The notes beneath the pieces were generated by a model. It ran no database searches. It was not told the DNA's origin and saw only the letters and a program-made list of their open reading frames with translations. DNA of 36,698 bases, from contig CAITKP010000009.1 of NCBI GenBank assembly GCA_903892995.1, forward strand, positions 1-36,698. Reading direction: 5' to 3'. The translations under genes and the position numbers were made by a program. The stretch is from an uncultured Campylobacterales bacterium. Lineage in GTDB: Bacteria > Campylobacterota > Campylobacteria > Campylobacterales > Sulfurimonadaceae. Positions 8,969 through 16,777 of this stretch are shown here, in pieces. How positions within the stretch are numbered: position 1 is the stretch's first letter; each line of letters begins with the position of its first letter.

Positions 8969-9967
8969 TTGAACTATTCAACTGAAGAATTAAAAGAAAA
9001 AATAGCAAAATTAAAAGCAAAATTGAGCGTAACAGTCGTAGCGCATTTTTATCAAAGAGATGAGGTTTTTGAGATGGCTGACATTGTCGGCGACTCTTTA
9101 GAACTTGCAAAAAAAACACAAGATGATGATGCAGAATTTGTACTTTTTTGCGGTGTTGGTTTTATGGGACAAAGTGTAAAAGTGCTTAGTCCACAGAAGC
9201 GTGTCGTGATGCCAAAAATAGCATGTTGTGCGATGGCAAGAATGATCGATACGCTTTATTTTGATGAATCTGTCGCATTTTTAGAAAAAAATGGGATTGC
9301 TAAAGAGAGTGTTTTACCTATCACTTATATCAACTCAAATGCAGATGTAAAAGCAAAAGTCGGTGAGATGGGCGGTATGGTGTGTACAAGTGCGAATGCA
9401 AAAATGATTATCACAAATGCACTCAAAGAGGGTAAAAAGATTCTTTTCGTACCAGACCGCTGTTTAGGACAAAATATCGCAAATCAGATGGGTTTAAAAT
9501 CGATGGTGATTGGTCTTGGCGGTGATCCAAAAGAGTGTGATATCATCTGTTATGATGGTTTTTGTTCAGTGCATCAACTTTTTTCAGTAGAAGATATCGA
9601 GTTTTATAGAAAAAAATATCCAGGAATTTTGATCGCTGTACATCCAGAGTGTGATCCAAAAATTTGCGACAGAGCAGATTTTGTAGGCTCAACTTCTCAG
9701 CTTATTAAGTTTATCGAAGAGTTACCTGAGGATCAAAAAGTAGCGGTTGGAACAGAGTTTAATATGGTCAATCGTCTGCGTCCAAAAAACACGTATATCC
9801 TCTCATCTACAAAACCAGAATGCCCGACAATGAATGAAACAACGCTCGAAGATGTTTACTTGACATTAAAATCGATTGAGGATGGCGCACCGATTAATGA
9901 GATATTTGTGGATGAAAAAACGCAGTACTGGGCAAAAATAGCACTAAAAAGAATGATGGCATTATGA
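8969..9967 (+). CDS. nadA: Quinolinate synthase NadA
   Basis: NadA condenses iminoaspartate with dihydroxyacetone phosphate to quinolinate on a [4Fe-4S] cluster. From the TTG at 8969 the product has 332 residues. AGGA lies 8 bases upstream and family similarity begins at once (residues 4-35, VVAHFYQRDEVFEMADIVGD). The cluster cysteines are in the CC pair near residue 86, in HPEC (~residue 230) and in KPEC (~290). A reading frame open further upstream runs antisense through plsY and is not part of the gene. Its stop overlaps the nadC start (ATGA), so the two are translationally coupled. Confidence 0.95.
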   Translation: MNYSTEELKEKIAKLKAKLSVTVVAHFYQRDEVFEMADIVGDSLELAKKTQDDDAEFVLFCGVGFMGQSVKVLSPQKRVVMPKIACCAMARMIDTLYFDESVAFLEKNGIAKESVLPITYINSNADVKAKVGEMGGMVCTSANAKMIITNALKEGKKILFVPDRCLGQNIANQMGLKSMVIGLGGDPKECDIICYDGFCSVHQLFSVEDIEFYRKKYPGILIAVHPECDPKICDRADFVGSTSQLIKFIEELPEDQKVAVGTEFNMVNRLRPKNTYILSSTKPECPTMNETTLEDVYLTLKSIEDGAPINEIFVDEKTQYWAKIALKRMMAL

Positions 9968-10779
9968 TAGAAGCGTTTGTAAAAGCGGTTTTGGCTGAAG
10001 ATGTTGGACGAGGGGATTTGTATGCTTTGATAGAACCCTCAAAAGAGGCATCTGCAAAGATTATCGCAAAAAGTGATGGCGTCGTTGCCGGCGTAAAATA
10101 TGTGGATGTTTTAGCTGCTCTTGAGGGCTTACATGTAGAGTGGTTTAAAGAGGATTCAAAAGAGTTTCAAACGGGCGATATCATTGCAAAAATCAGCGGT
10201 TCTTCTCATGCACTTTTACGCACTGAGCGCACGATCTTAAATATGCTTTTACATGCAAGCTCCATAGCAACACTCACGAGAAAATATGTAAAGTTGCTGC
10301 AACCTTATGGGACAAAACTACTCGATACAAGAAAAACGCGTCCATTGCTTCGAAACTTTGAAAAATACGCAACAAGGACAGGCGGAGCTATCAACCATAG
10401 AATGGGGCTTGATGATTGTTTGATGCTCAAAGATACGCATCTCAAAACGATTGATAATCTAGAAGAATACATCAAAATCGCAAGAGAAAAAATACCCTTT
10501 ACATGTAAGATAGAAGTCGAAGCAGAAAGCTTTGAAATGGCAGTTTTGGCGATGAGCGCAGGTGCTGATATAGTGATGTGTGACAACATGACACCGACGC
10601 TAATGCAAGAGATAGTCGTATATAAAAAAGCAAACTATCCGCACATTCTTTTAGAAGCTAGTGGAAATATTTCGCTTGAGACAATTGAGAGTTATGCAAA
10701 AACTGGTATTGATGCTATTAGCAGCGGTTCACTGATCCATCAAGCAAATTGGATCGATCTCTCTATGAAAGTTCAGTAG
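9964..10779 (+). CDS. nadC: Nicotinate-nucleotide pyrophosphorylase (quinolinate phosphoribosyltransferase) NadC
   Basis: NadC converts quinolinate and PRPP to nicotinate mononucleotide, CO2 and pyrophosphate, completing de novo NAD precursor synthesis begun by NadA. The 271 residues hold the family landmarks: EDVGRGDL at 16-23, RTERTILNMLLHASSIAT (~90-107), DTRKTRPLLR (~122-131), NHRMGLDD and MLKDTHL, then the barrel strands EVEAES and EASGNI. TTACATGTAA at 10499 is read as Thr-Cys-Lys. Confidence 0.96.
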   Translation: MIEAFVKAVLAEDVGRGDLYALIEPSKEASAKIIAKSDGVVAGVKYVDVLAALEGLHVEWFKEDSKEFQTGDIIAKISGSSHALLRTERTILNMLLHASSIATLTRKYVKLLQPYGTKLLDTRKTRPLLRNFEKYATRTGGAINHRMGLDDCLMLKDTHLKTIDNLEEYIKIAREKIPFTCKIEVEAESFEMAVLAMSAGADIVMCDNMTPTLMQEIVVYKKANYPHILLEASGNISLETIESYAKTGIDAISSGSLIHQANWIDLSMKVQ

Positions 10780-10789
10780 GTTTTTATAG

Positions 10790-11845
10790 ATGGCTGATGA
10801 CGAAGACAAAACGGAGGAACCCACCTCCAAGAAGATAGAAGATGCCAGGGCTCAGGGGAATGTTCCAAATTCTCAGGAAGCTTCCGCTGCTATAACTTTG
10901 GTTGCGGCGGTTGCGGCGGTTATAATGCTTTTTAGCTTTATGTCAGAGCGCCTTGTTCATTTAGTGCAATACTATTTTGCGATGTTTGGCAAAACTGAAC
11001 TCACCCGTGATACGCTCATCAACATTGCGATGGTGAGTGCTAAAGAGTTTTTGATTATATTTCTTCCTCTTTCTTTGATTATTGCAGTTGCTGGAGTTAT
11101 GGGAAGTATTGCTCAAATCGGATTTCTTTTCAATACAAGTGCAATAGCTTTTAAATTTAATAAACTCAATTTTATCAATGGTCTAAAAAATATTTTCTCC
11201 ATGAAAAAAGTGATAGATTCTCTTAAAATCACAGCGAAATCGTTTACGATCTTTGGAATTGGTTTTTACTTCTTTTTTCTTTACACTAAAGAGTTGCCAA
11301 CGGTTGAGCTTTTTAGTCTGCATGATCAGCTTGCGTGGATGAAAGATAAGGCGATTATTTTAGCAGCTATTATGCTTGTTTTAATCGGCCTTTTTGCTGC
11401 GCTTGATATCGTTTTGGTAAGAAAACGCTATTTTGATTCTCTCAAAATGAGCAAACAAGAGATCAAAGATGAACATAAAAACTCAGAAGGGGATCCAAAA
11501 ATTAAGGGTAAAATCCGTCAGATGCAGATGCAAATGGTAAGAAAAAGGATGATGGCCTCAGTCCCGCAAGCAGATGTAGTTATCACCAATCCGACGCACT
11601 ATGCTGTTGCGATTAAATATGATGAACAAAAAGGCGGTGCACCGATCGTATTAGCAAAAGGGATGAACCATATGGCCTTAAAGATCAAAGAGATTGCGCG
11701 TGAAAATAGTGTGCATATTGTCCAGAATCCTCCACTTGCACGTGCACTCTATGCACAAGTGGAAGTAGAGCGAGAGATTCCAGAAGAGCTTTTTGCTGCA
11801 GTTGCCGAAGTGTTGGCGTATGTTTATAAGATCAATAAAAAATAG
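10790..11845 (+). CDS. flhB: Flagellar type III export protein FlhB
   Basis: An inner-membrane component of the flagellar export gate that switches substrate from rod/hook to filament proteins by self-cleavage. The 351-residue protein opens with the family signature DKTEEPTSKKIEDARAQGNV, has four membrane helices over ~30-210, and contains the autocleavage motif NPTH with the scissile Asn at residue 267. It follows nadC after 10 bases with no terminator, so nadA-nadC-flhB may be one transcript. It is separated from the other flagellar genes at 30-35 kb. Confidence 0.96.
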   Translation: MADDEDKTEEPTSKKIEDARAQGNVPNSQEASAAITLVAAVAAVIMLFSFMSERLVHLVQYYFAMFGKTELTRDTLINIAMVSAKEFLIIFLPLSLIIAVAGVMGSIAQIGFLFNTSAIAFKFNKLNFINGLKNIFSMKKVIDSLKITAKSFTIFGIGFYFFFLYTKELPTVELFSLHDQLAWMKDKAIILAAIMLVLIGLFAALDIVLVRKRYFDSLKMSKQEIKDEHKNSEGDPKIKGKIRQMQMQMVRKRMMASVPQADVVITNPTHYAVAIKYDEQKGGAPIVLAKGMNHMALKIKEIARENSVHIVQNPPLARALYAQVEVEREIPEELFAAVAEVLAYVYKINKK

Positions 11846-11847
11846 CC

Positions 11848-11853
11848 TATAAT
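11848..11853 (+). promoter_or_regulatory. -10 element placing transcription start at the nrnA ATG
   Basis: TATAAT ends 7 bases before the ATG at 11860 and there is no Shine-Dalgarno between them. The spacing is the same as before the antiporter gene, so a leaderless transcript is plausible. Readthrough from flhB (14 bases upstream) could also supply mRNA. Confidence 0.4.
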
Positions 11854-11859
11854 TGCGTT

Positions 11860-12804
11860 ATGAAAAACTTAGAAATTATAGAAGTTATTAACAAAGCAAA
11901 GCATGTCGTAGTGATTGCACATATCAATCCAGATGCAGATTCTCTTGGTAGTGCCTCGGCTGTTTATACTTATATGTTAAAATTGCACAAGAAGGTTTCA
12001 TTTTTTTGTGCATCGAAAAAGATAGATGAAAAATTCAAGTTTCTGCCTTGGACAGAGAAAATCAAGAGTGTTTTCCCCTCAGATGCGGATTTGGCGATCA
12101 GTTTGGATTGTGGAACACATGCTAGAATCGGTACAGATATTGCTATTGATCTTATTAATATCGATCATCATCAAAGCAATGATGCCTATGCGCGATTTAA
12201 TGTAGTCAATCCAAAGGCCATCAGCACAACTCAGGTTTTGTTTGATTTTTTTAAGGCAAATGATCTTTCAATAAATGCCAAAATGGCAACAGCATTGTAT
12301 GCGGGATTAGTTGATGATTCCTCTAACTTTTTAAGTCTCAAGACAGATGAAAATGTGTTTGCAATGGCACAAGAGTTATGTTTGCTTGGAGCTGATATCA
12401 AAGCGTGCAGTAGATATATTTCAAGATATATTTCTTTGGCTGGATATCGTCTCAAGGGTGCGATGATGCTTTCGATGAGTTTACATCAAGATGGCGAGAT
12501 TGCACTCTTACATGTAAGCCAAGAGATGATGCAAAGATATGGAGCGGTAGCTAGCGATTGCGAAGCAGCTTTAGAAGAGGCACTACATCTACCGACAGTC
12601 AAAGTAGCTCTTTTATTAAGAGAGAACAAAAATAGAACACTCAAAGGATCGCTTCGAAGCGATGGAAGTGTAGATGTAAATAGAGTAGCAAAACTTTTTG
12701 ATGGGGGAGGACATCCCCATTCATCAGGTTTTACGCTTGATACAAGTGATATGCAAAATGCATCAGATAGATTAATACAACTCATAAAGGAACACAGACA
12801 ATGA
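11860..12804 (+). CDS. nrnA: DHH-DHHA1 phosphoesterase, NrnA-like oligoribonuclease / pAp phosphatase
   Basis: These Mn-dependent enzymes degrade 2-5-nucleotide RNAs and/or dephosphorylate 3'-phosphoadenosine 5'-phosphate. Metal-ligand motifs are all visible: HINPDADSLG (residues 21-30), LDCGTH (~86), the DHH signature IDHHQSND (~105) and an Asp in LVDDSSN (~150). The C-terminal DHHA1 motif GGGHPHSSGF (~287-296) binds the substrate end. The 314-residue length suits NrnA rather than RecJ. Its stop overlaps the start of the M23 peptidase gene by 4 bases. Precise substrate preference is not readable. Confidence 0.9.
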   Translation: MKNLEIIEVINKAKHVVVIAHINPDADSLGSASAVYTYMLKLHKKVSFFCASKKIDEKFKFLPWTEKIKSVFPSDADLAISLDCGTHARIGTDIAIDLINIDHHQSNDAYARFNVVNPKAISTTQVLFDFFKANDLSINAKMATALYAGLVDDSSNFLSLKTDENVFAMAQELCLLGADIKACSRYISRYISLAGYRLKGAMMLSMSLHQDGEIALLHVSQEMMQRYGAVASDCEAALEEALHLPTVKVALLLRENKNRTLKGSLRSDGSVDVNRVAKLFDGGGHPHSSGFTLDTSDMQNASDRLIQLIKEHRQ

Positions 12805-14171
12805 AACAAAGAAGAGACTCCTCATCACTCATTCCAACGGTATTTTTTGCATCGTTAGTAGCTGGAGCAGTATTTATCTACAGCTCATCGATGTTTGAAA
12901 GAAACGCGCCAGAGGTCAAACTTAGCAATATTGGGTATTGGAATCTCAAAGATCCTTTACATGTAAGCATTAGTGATCAAAGTGGACTTCTTGAGTACAC
13001 TGCTACGCTTAATGTTGATGGTCAAGATTATACGATAGCCAATGAAAAATTGATGCAGCCGCAAAAGAGTGTTTCGCTAGATATTAATCCTCCAAAACAG
13101 CTTTATAGATTAAAAAGTGATAAAGCAAAGCTGACAGTTACTGCAAGAGATGCGAGTAAATGGGGCTTTTTCCAAGGAAATAAAGTCAATCAAGAAATCA
13201 ATTTTGTTATAGATAATAAAAAACCAGTGGTTACTGATTTGACAAACTCCTATTCTATTGAGAAGGGCGGAAGTGCACTTGTTATTTTTAAAGCAAATGA
13301 TGAACATATCAAAAGTGTGAAAATTAAAACAAATTTTGGTAAAGATTTTTATGCACAGCCTTTTGAAAAGAAAGGATACTATATTGCTTTAATCGCATGG
13401 CCAATCGATCAACCAAACTTTAGAGCTACAATAGAAGCTGAAGATATGGCTGGAAACAAGGCAGAAGATTATGTAAGACTCTATCTTGTTGAGAGAAAAT
13501 ATAAGATCTCTAATTTAGAAGTAAAAGATGAGTTTCTTGATGGCAAAATCGCAGAACTTTCAAGCGAATTTCAAGAGACAGCGGGAGTTTCAGATAAGAT
13601 AGAGAGATTTAGATTGATAAATGAAACAGTACGTGCAAAAAATGAAGCATTGATTCATAAAATCACATCAAAAATAGATCAAAAAAAGATGGTCACTAAC
13701 TTTAGCATCCAGCCAATGTATCCTCTTGTAAATGGCGCTCCGGTTGCAAGTTATGCGGATCACAGAATATACTCTTATAATGGAAAAATTGTAAGCCAAG
13801 CGTACCATATGGGACTTGATCTCGCGAGCACACATATGGGTGAGATTAAGGTTCAAAATCCAGGGCGAGTTGTATTTTCACAGTCTAATGGCCTTTATGG
13901 AAATAATCCTATCATCGATCATGGTCTTGGACTTTACACACTTTATGGACACTGTTCAAGTGTTGATGTGAAAGAGGGTGACGAAGTAAAATCTGGGCAA
14001 GTGATTGCAAAAACTGGTTTGACAGGATACGCGATGGGGGATCATTTACATTTTGGTGTTTTAGTTCAAGGTATCGAAGTTCGTCCTGAGGAGTGGATGG
14101 ATACACACTGGATGAAAATAAATGTAGAAGATGTCATAAAAGATGGAAAAACAATTATAGAAAGACAATAG
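12801..14171 (+). CDS. M23 family peptidoglycan endopeptidase, membrane-anchored (Pgp3/Csd type)
   Basis: A zinc peptidase expected to trim peptidoglycan cross-links in the periplasm; relatives in Campylobacter and Helicobacter set helical cell shape. Residues 11-29 form an N-terminal membrane anchor. Residues ~45-240 resemble Ig/cadherin-like strands, and the LytM domain covers ~325-440. The zinc ligands are in HMGLDLAS (His and Asp) and HLHFGV, with the catalytic His in LYGHCSS. It lies just before lpxC, as the Campylobacter M23 gene does in my recollection. The start is chosen from AAGGAA 10 bases upstream and the 4-base overlap with nrnA. Confidence 0.9.
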   Translation: MKQRRDSSSLIPTVFFASLVAGAVFIYSSSMFERNAPEVKLSNIGYWNLKDPLHVSISDQSGLLEYTATLNVDGQDYTIANEKLMQPQKSVSLDINPPKQLYRLKSDKAKLTVTARDASKWGFFQGNKVNQEINFVIDNKKPVVTDLTNSYSIEKGGSALVIFKANDEHIKSVKIKTNFGKDFYAQPFEKKGYYIALIAWPIDQPNFRATIEAEDMAGNKAEDYVRLYLVERKYKISNLEVKDEFLDGKIAELSSEFQETAGVSDKIERFRLINETVRAKNEALIHKITSKIDQKKMVTNFSIQPMYPLVNGAPVASYADHRIYSYNGKIVSQAYHMGLDLASTHMGEIKVQNPGRVVFSQSNGLYGNNPIIDHGLGLYTLYGHCSSVDVKEGDEVKSGQVIAKTGLTGYAMGDHLHFGVLVQGIEVRPEEWMDTHWMKINVEDVIKDGKTIIERQ

Positions 14172-14185
14172 TCCTACAATTGGGT

Positions 14186-14217
14186 TATAATTTTAGAATA
14201 CACATTGTTAAAACAAT
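14186..14217 (+). promoter_or_regulatory. Promoter and leader hairpin for lpxC
   Basis: TATAAT at 14186-14191 would start transcription near 14198, leaving a ~52-base leader. That leader holds a small inverted repeat (ATTGT / ACAAT, 14204-14217). The Shine-Dalgarno AGGA lies 10 bases before the lpxC ATG. Confidence 0.45.
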
Positions 14218-14249
14218 AATGAAGTTATGAAAGTATAGGAACTTGGATT

Positions 14250-15134
14250 ATGTACCAAACAACAATTAAAAAAACTGTTTCACTAGTGGGAATAGGTCTT
14301 CATCGCGGCAATCCTGTCAACTTGACACTTGAACCGCTTGAAGCAAATAGTGGCATTGTATTTGTTCGAAAAGATGTTGGTGTCTCTATTCCACTTCTTC
14401 CTCAAAATGTTGTTGATACAAAAATGGCCACAGTTATCGGAAAAGATGGTTACTCTATTTCAACAATCGAGCATCTTCTATCTGCTATTTATGCGTATGG
14501 AATCGATAATATTAGAATCATTGTTGATGCAGATGAAGTTCCTGTTATGGATGGAAGCAGTGCTAGTTTTTGTATGCTTTTAGATGAAGCTGGCATAGTT
14601 GAACAAGATGTTGCAAAACGGATTATGTTGATCAAAAAAGATGTTGAGATCCGTGATGGTGACAAGTATGTCAAACTCTCTCCTTCTAAAGATCTCCGTT
14701 ATGACTTTACTATTAAATTTTCTCATCCTGTGATTGAAAACCAGACATATGTACTGGAATTTACAAAAGAGAATTATAAAAAAGAGGTAGCACGAGCAAG
14801 GACTTTTGGCTTTTTACATGAAGCTCAGTATCTCAGGTCAAAAGGTCTAGCACTTGGCGGTTCACTGGAAAATGCAATAGTTTTGGATGAAAAAAAGGTT
14901 TTAAATCCAGAAGGACTGAGATTTAGCGATGAGTTTGTAAGACATAAAATCCTCGATGCTATAGGAGATATGAGTCTTATTGGGATGAATTTTATTGGCA
15001 ATTATGAAGCACTTGCGGGAAGTCATCATCTTAATCATATGTTGACAGTTGAGCTTTTAAAAGATCCAGCAAATTATGAGATCGTTGATATTGTCGGGGC
15101 AAAAGAGAAAGAGTATGTAAAAGCCTATGCATAA
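14250..15134 (+). CDS. lpxC: UDP-3-O-acyl-N-acetylglucosamine deacetylase LpxC
   Basis: The committed, zinc-dependent step of lipid A synthesis, in the cytosol. The 294-residue protein shows the conserved N-terminus (QTTIKKTVSLVGIGLHRG), the first zinc His in STIEHLLSAIYA (~residue 74), VMDGSSASF (~95-103), the RTFGF motif, the ligand pair HKILDAIGD (~232-240) and the catalytic GSHHLNH (~258-264). It overlaps the tsaB-like gene by 8 bases. It is the first gene behind a clear promoter in the long translation/cofactor run. Confidence 0.97.
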   Translation: MYQTTIKKTVSLVGIGLHRGNPVNLTLEPLEANSGIVFVRKDVGVSIPLLPQNVVDTKMATVIGKDGYSISTIEHLLSAIYAYGIDNIRIIVDADEVPVMDGSSASFCMLLDEAGIVEQDVAKRIMLIKKDVEIRDGDKYVKLSPSKDLRYDFTIKFSHPVIENQTYVLEFTKENYKKEVARARTFGFLHEAQYLRSKGLALGGSLENAIVLDEKKVLNPEGLRFSDEFVRHKILDAIGDMSLIGMNFIGNYEALAGSHHLNHMLTVELLKDPANYEIVDIVGAKEKEYVKAYA

Positions 15135-15591
15135 AAAAGATGTTGATCTTATTTTTTTGGCGTTAAATTCTCCGATTATGATTGGAATTTATGAGCAAAA
15201 TAAGCTTATAGATTCTATTGTAAGTGAGGAGAAAAGCTCTGAAATCCTTCCCTTTATTTATGAAAATCTAGAAAAAAAATATAATATCAATAAAATTTTT
15301 TATGCAAATGGGCCAGGCAGTTTTATGGCGATTAAAGTGGCATATATCTTTTTAAAATCGATCTCAATTTTAAAAAATATACCACTATTTGCTACAGATG
15401 CATTTTATTTTAATAAAAATAGACCAATAAAAGCAGTTGGAAAGCTCTATTTTGTTAAAACTTCAGAACTGATCGAGACGCAAAAATTTGATGAACCTCT
15501 TTTATCAGAGTTCGCGTTACCAGAGTTTTTAAAATATAATGATTTTGACAGCGATACGGTTCCAAAATATGGAATCGGTGCTGTCGGATAA
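15127..15591 (+). CDS. tsaB: TsaB-like protein, short form (t6A tRNA modification)
   Basis: TsaB scaffolds the TsaD-TsaE complex that makes threonylcarbamoyl-adenosine at A37 of ANN-decoding tRNAs. The 154-residue product shows an N-terminal ASKHA strand pair ([19 protein letters not shown]) and the diagnostic [19 protein letters not shown] near residues 60-78, equivalent to GPGSFTGLRIG. It is much shorter than the ~230-residue E. coli protein, lacking most of the second lobe. It ends cleanly before thrB's ribosome-binding site, so this looks like a lineage-specific short form and not a frameshift. A gene of unknown function sits here in Campylobacter too, as I recall. The function is inferred. 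Confidence 0.65.
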   Translation: MHKKDVDLIFLALNSPIMIGIYEQNKLIDSIVSEEKSSEILPFIYENLEKKYNINKIFYANGPGSFMAIKVAYIFLKSISILKNIPLFATDAFYFNKNRPIKAVGKLYFVKTSELIETQKFDEPLLSEFALPEFLKYNDFDSDTVPKYGIGAVG

Positions 15592-15599
15592 GGAATAAT

Positions 15600-16481
15600 G
15601 TGACTATTAGTGTACCAGCGACAAGCGCAAATTTAGGGCCAGGATTTGATTCGCTCGGCCTTGCTGTGGATCTTAGAAATATTGTTGAGTTTCATCCATC
15701 AAAGTTTTTCAGTATTGCCATAAAAGGTGAAGGTGCAAATAATCCTCGCTTAAAGGGAAACAATCTCTTTGTTAGTATTTTTAATGAACATTATGAGCGT
15801 TTAACACAAACAAAACAAACATTTAAATTTACTTTTTTTAACCAAATTCCTATGTCAAGAGGGCTAGGAAGTTCATCGGCTGTCATAGTAAGTGCAATTT
15901 CTACTGCTCATGAAGCAGCTGGTGTGAAGGTTTCAAACAGAAGAATACTCAATCACGCGTTGACATATGAATCTCATCCAGACAATATAACTCCAGCCGT
16001 TATGGGTGGATTTAATGCTGCAACTGTTGAAAAAAATAAAGTATTTTCACAAAAAAAACATATGCCGGATTATCTTAAAGCCGTCGTTGTAATCCCAAAT
16101 AAACCGATAAATACATCAAAATCACGCACACTTCTTCCAAAATCTTACTCTAAAGAGAATGCAGTTTACAATCTTTCACATACAGCAGTCACAACAGCAG
16201 CATTTTTTAATGAAGATTGGGAGATGCTTCGCCTTGCAACTCAAGATAGATTTCATCAAAAAATTCGTATGAAGATGATGCCTGAACTTTTTACAATACA
16301 AAAAATGGCTTATGACAGCGGTGCTTTGATGAGTACACTCTCTGGAAGTGGTTCAACATTCTTTTCTATGGTCTATGACCAAGATGCAGCAGCGCTCAAT
16401 AACCGCTTTAAACAGAAGTTTCCAGAGTATGAAGTGAAAACTTTAGATTTTGATAATAACGGTCTCGTTGTTGAACGTTAG
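15600..16481 (+). CDS. thrB: Homoserine kinase ThrB
   Basis: A GHMP-family kinase that phosphorylates homoserine on the way to threonine. The 293-residue protein begins [20 protein letters not shown]. The ATP-binding glycine-rich loop is [12 protein letters not shown] (~residues 82-93), the [11 protein letters not shown] segment lies around 128-138, and the C-terminal motif [10 protein letters not shown] near 256-265. The start is GTG at 15600, because the in-phase ATG alternative at 15598 is immediately followed by a stop; AAGGA lies 5-9 bases upstream. Confidence 0.95.
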   Translation: MTISVPATSANLGPGFDSLGLAVDLRNIVEFHPSKFFSIAIKGEGANNPRLKGNNLFVSIFNEHYERLTQTKQTFKFTFFNQIPMSRGLGSSSAVIVSAISTAHEAAGVKVSNRRILNHALTYESHPDNITPAVMGGFNAATVEKNKVFSQKKHMPDYLKAVVVIPNKPINTSKSRTLLPKSYSKENAVYNLSHTAVTTAAFFNEDWEMLRLATQDRFHQKIRMKMMPELFTIQKMAYDSGALMSTLSGSGSTFFSMVYDQDAAALNNRFKQKFPEYEVKTLDFDNNGLVVER

Positions 16482-16513
16482 TTTATAGAAAATTGAAGTA
16501 ATATTTAGATACA

Positions 16514-16777
16514 ATGCCGAAAATTTTAAACAGTCCAACTCGAATGTGCATAACCTGCAGAGGCAGATTTTTGCAATATACGTTATTACGTTTGAGATGC
16601 TTGGATAAGTCACTGCAACATTTTACAAATCATGGACGGAGCTTTTATCTTTGTCACGAGTGCTTAAGCAATGAAACAAAAGTCGTTAAATCGTTGATGC
16701 GACAGTGTAAAATGGGTGATATGGTAAGTTTGTCCAACCAGTTAAAGGAGATTATAGCTCGCAATGGAAAAAGTTAG
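16514..16777 (+). CDS. ylxR: YlxR/RnpM-family protein (DUF448)
   Basis: A small basic protein of 87 residues with the family signature [12 protein letters not shown] (residues 8-19) and a later CHECL motif, giving a CxxC...CxxC potential metal or RNA-binding site. In Bacillus the homologue (RnpM) modulates RNase P and lies in the nusA-infB operon. Here it overlaps the start of infB by 14 bases, consistent with conserved co-translation. No Shine-Dalgarno is evident before its ATG. Confidence 0.85.
   Translation: MPKILNSPTRMCITCRGRFLQYTLLRLRCLDKSLQHFTNHGRSFYLCHECLSNETKVVKSLMRQCKMGDMVSLSNQLKEIIARNGKS

Noticed and set aside
15540-15600. Frameshift or stop truncating tsaB
   Set aside because: The frame ends just before a proper ribosome-binding site for thrB, and no continuing TsaB-like sequence appears in the other frames before thrB.
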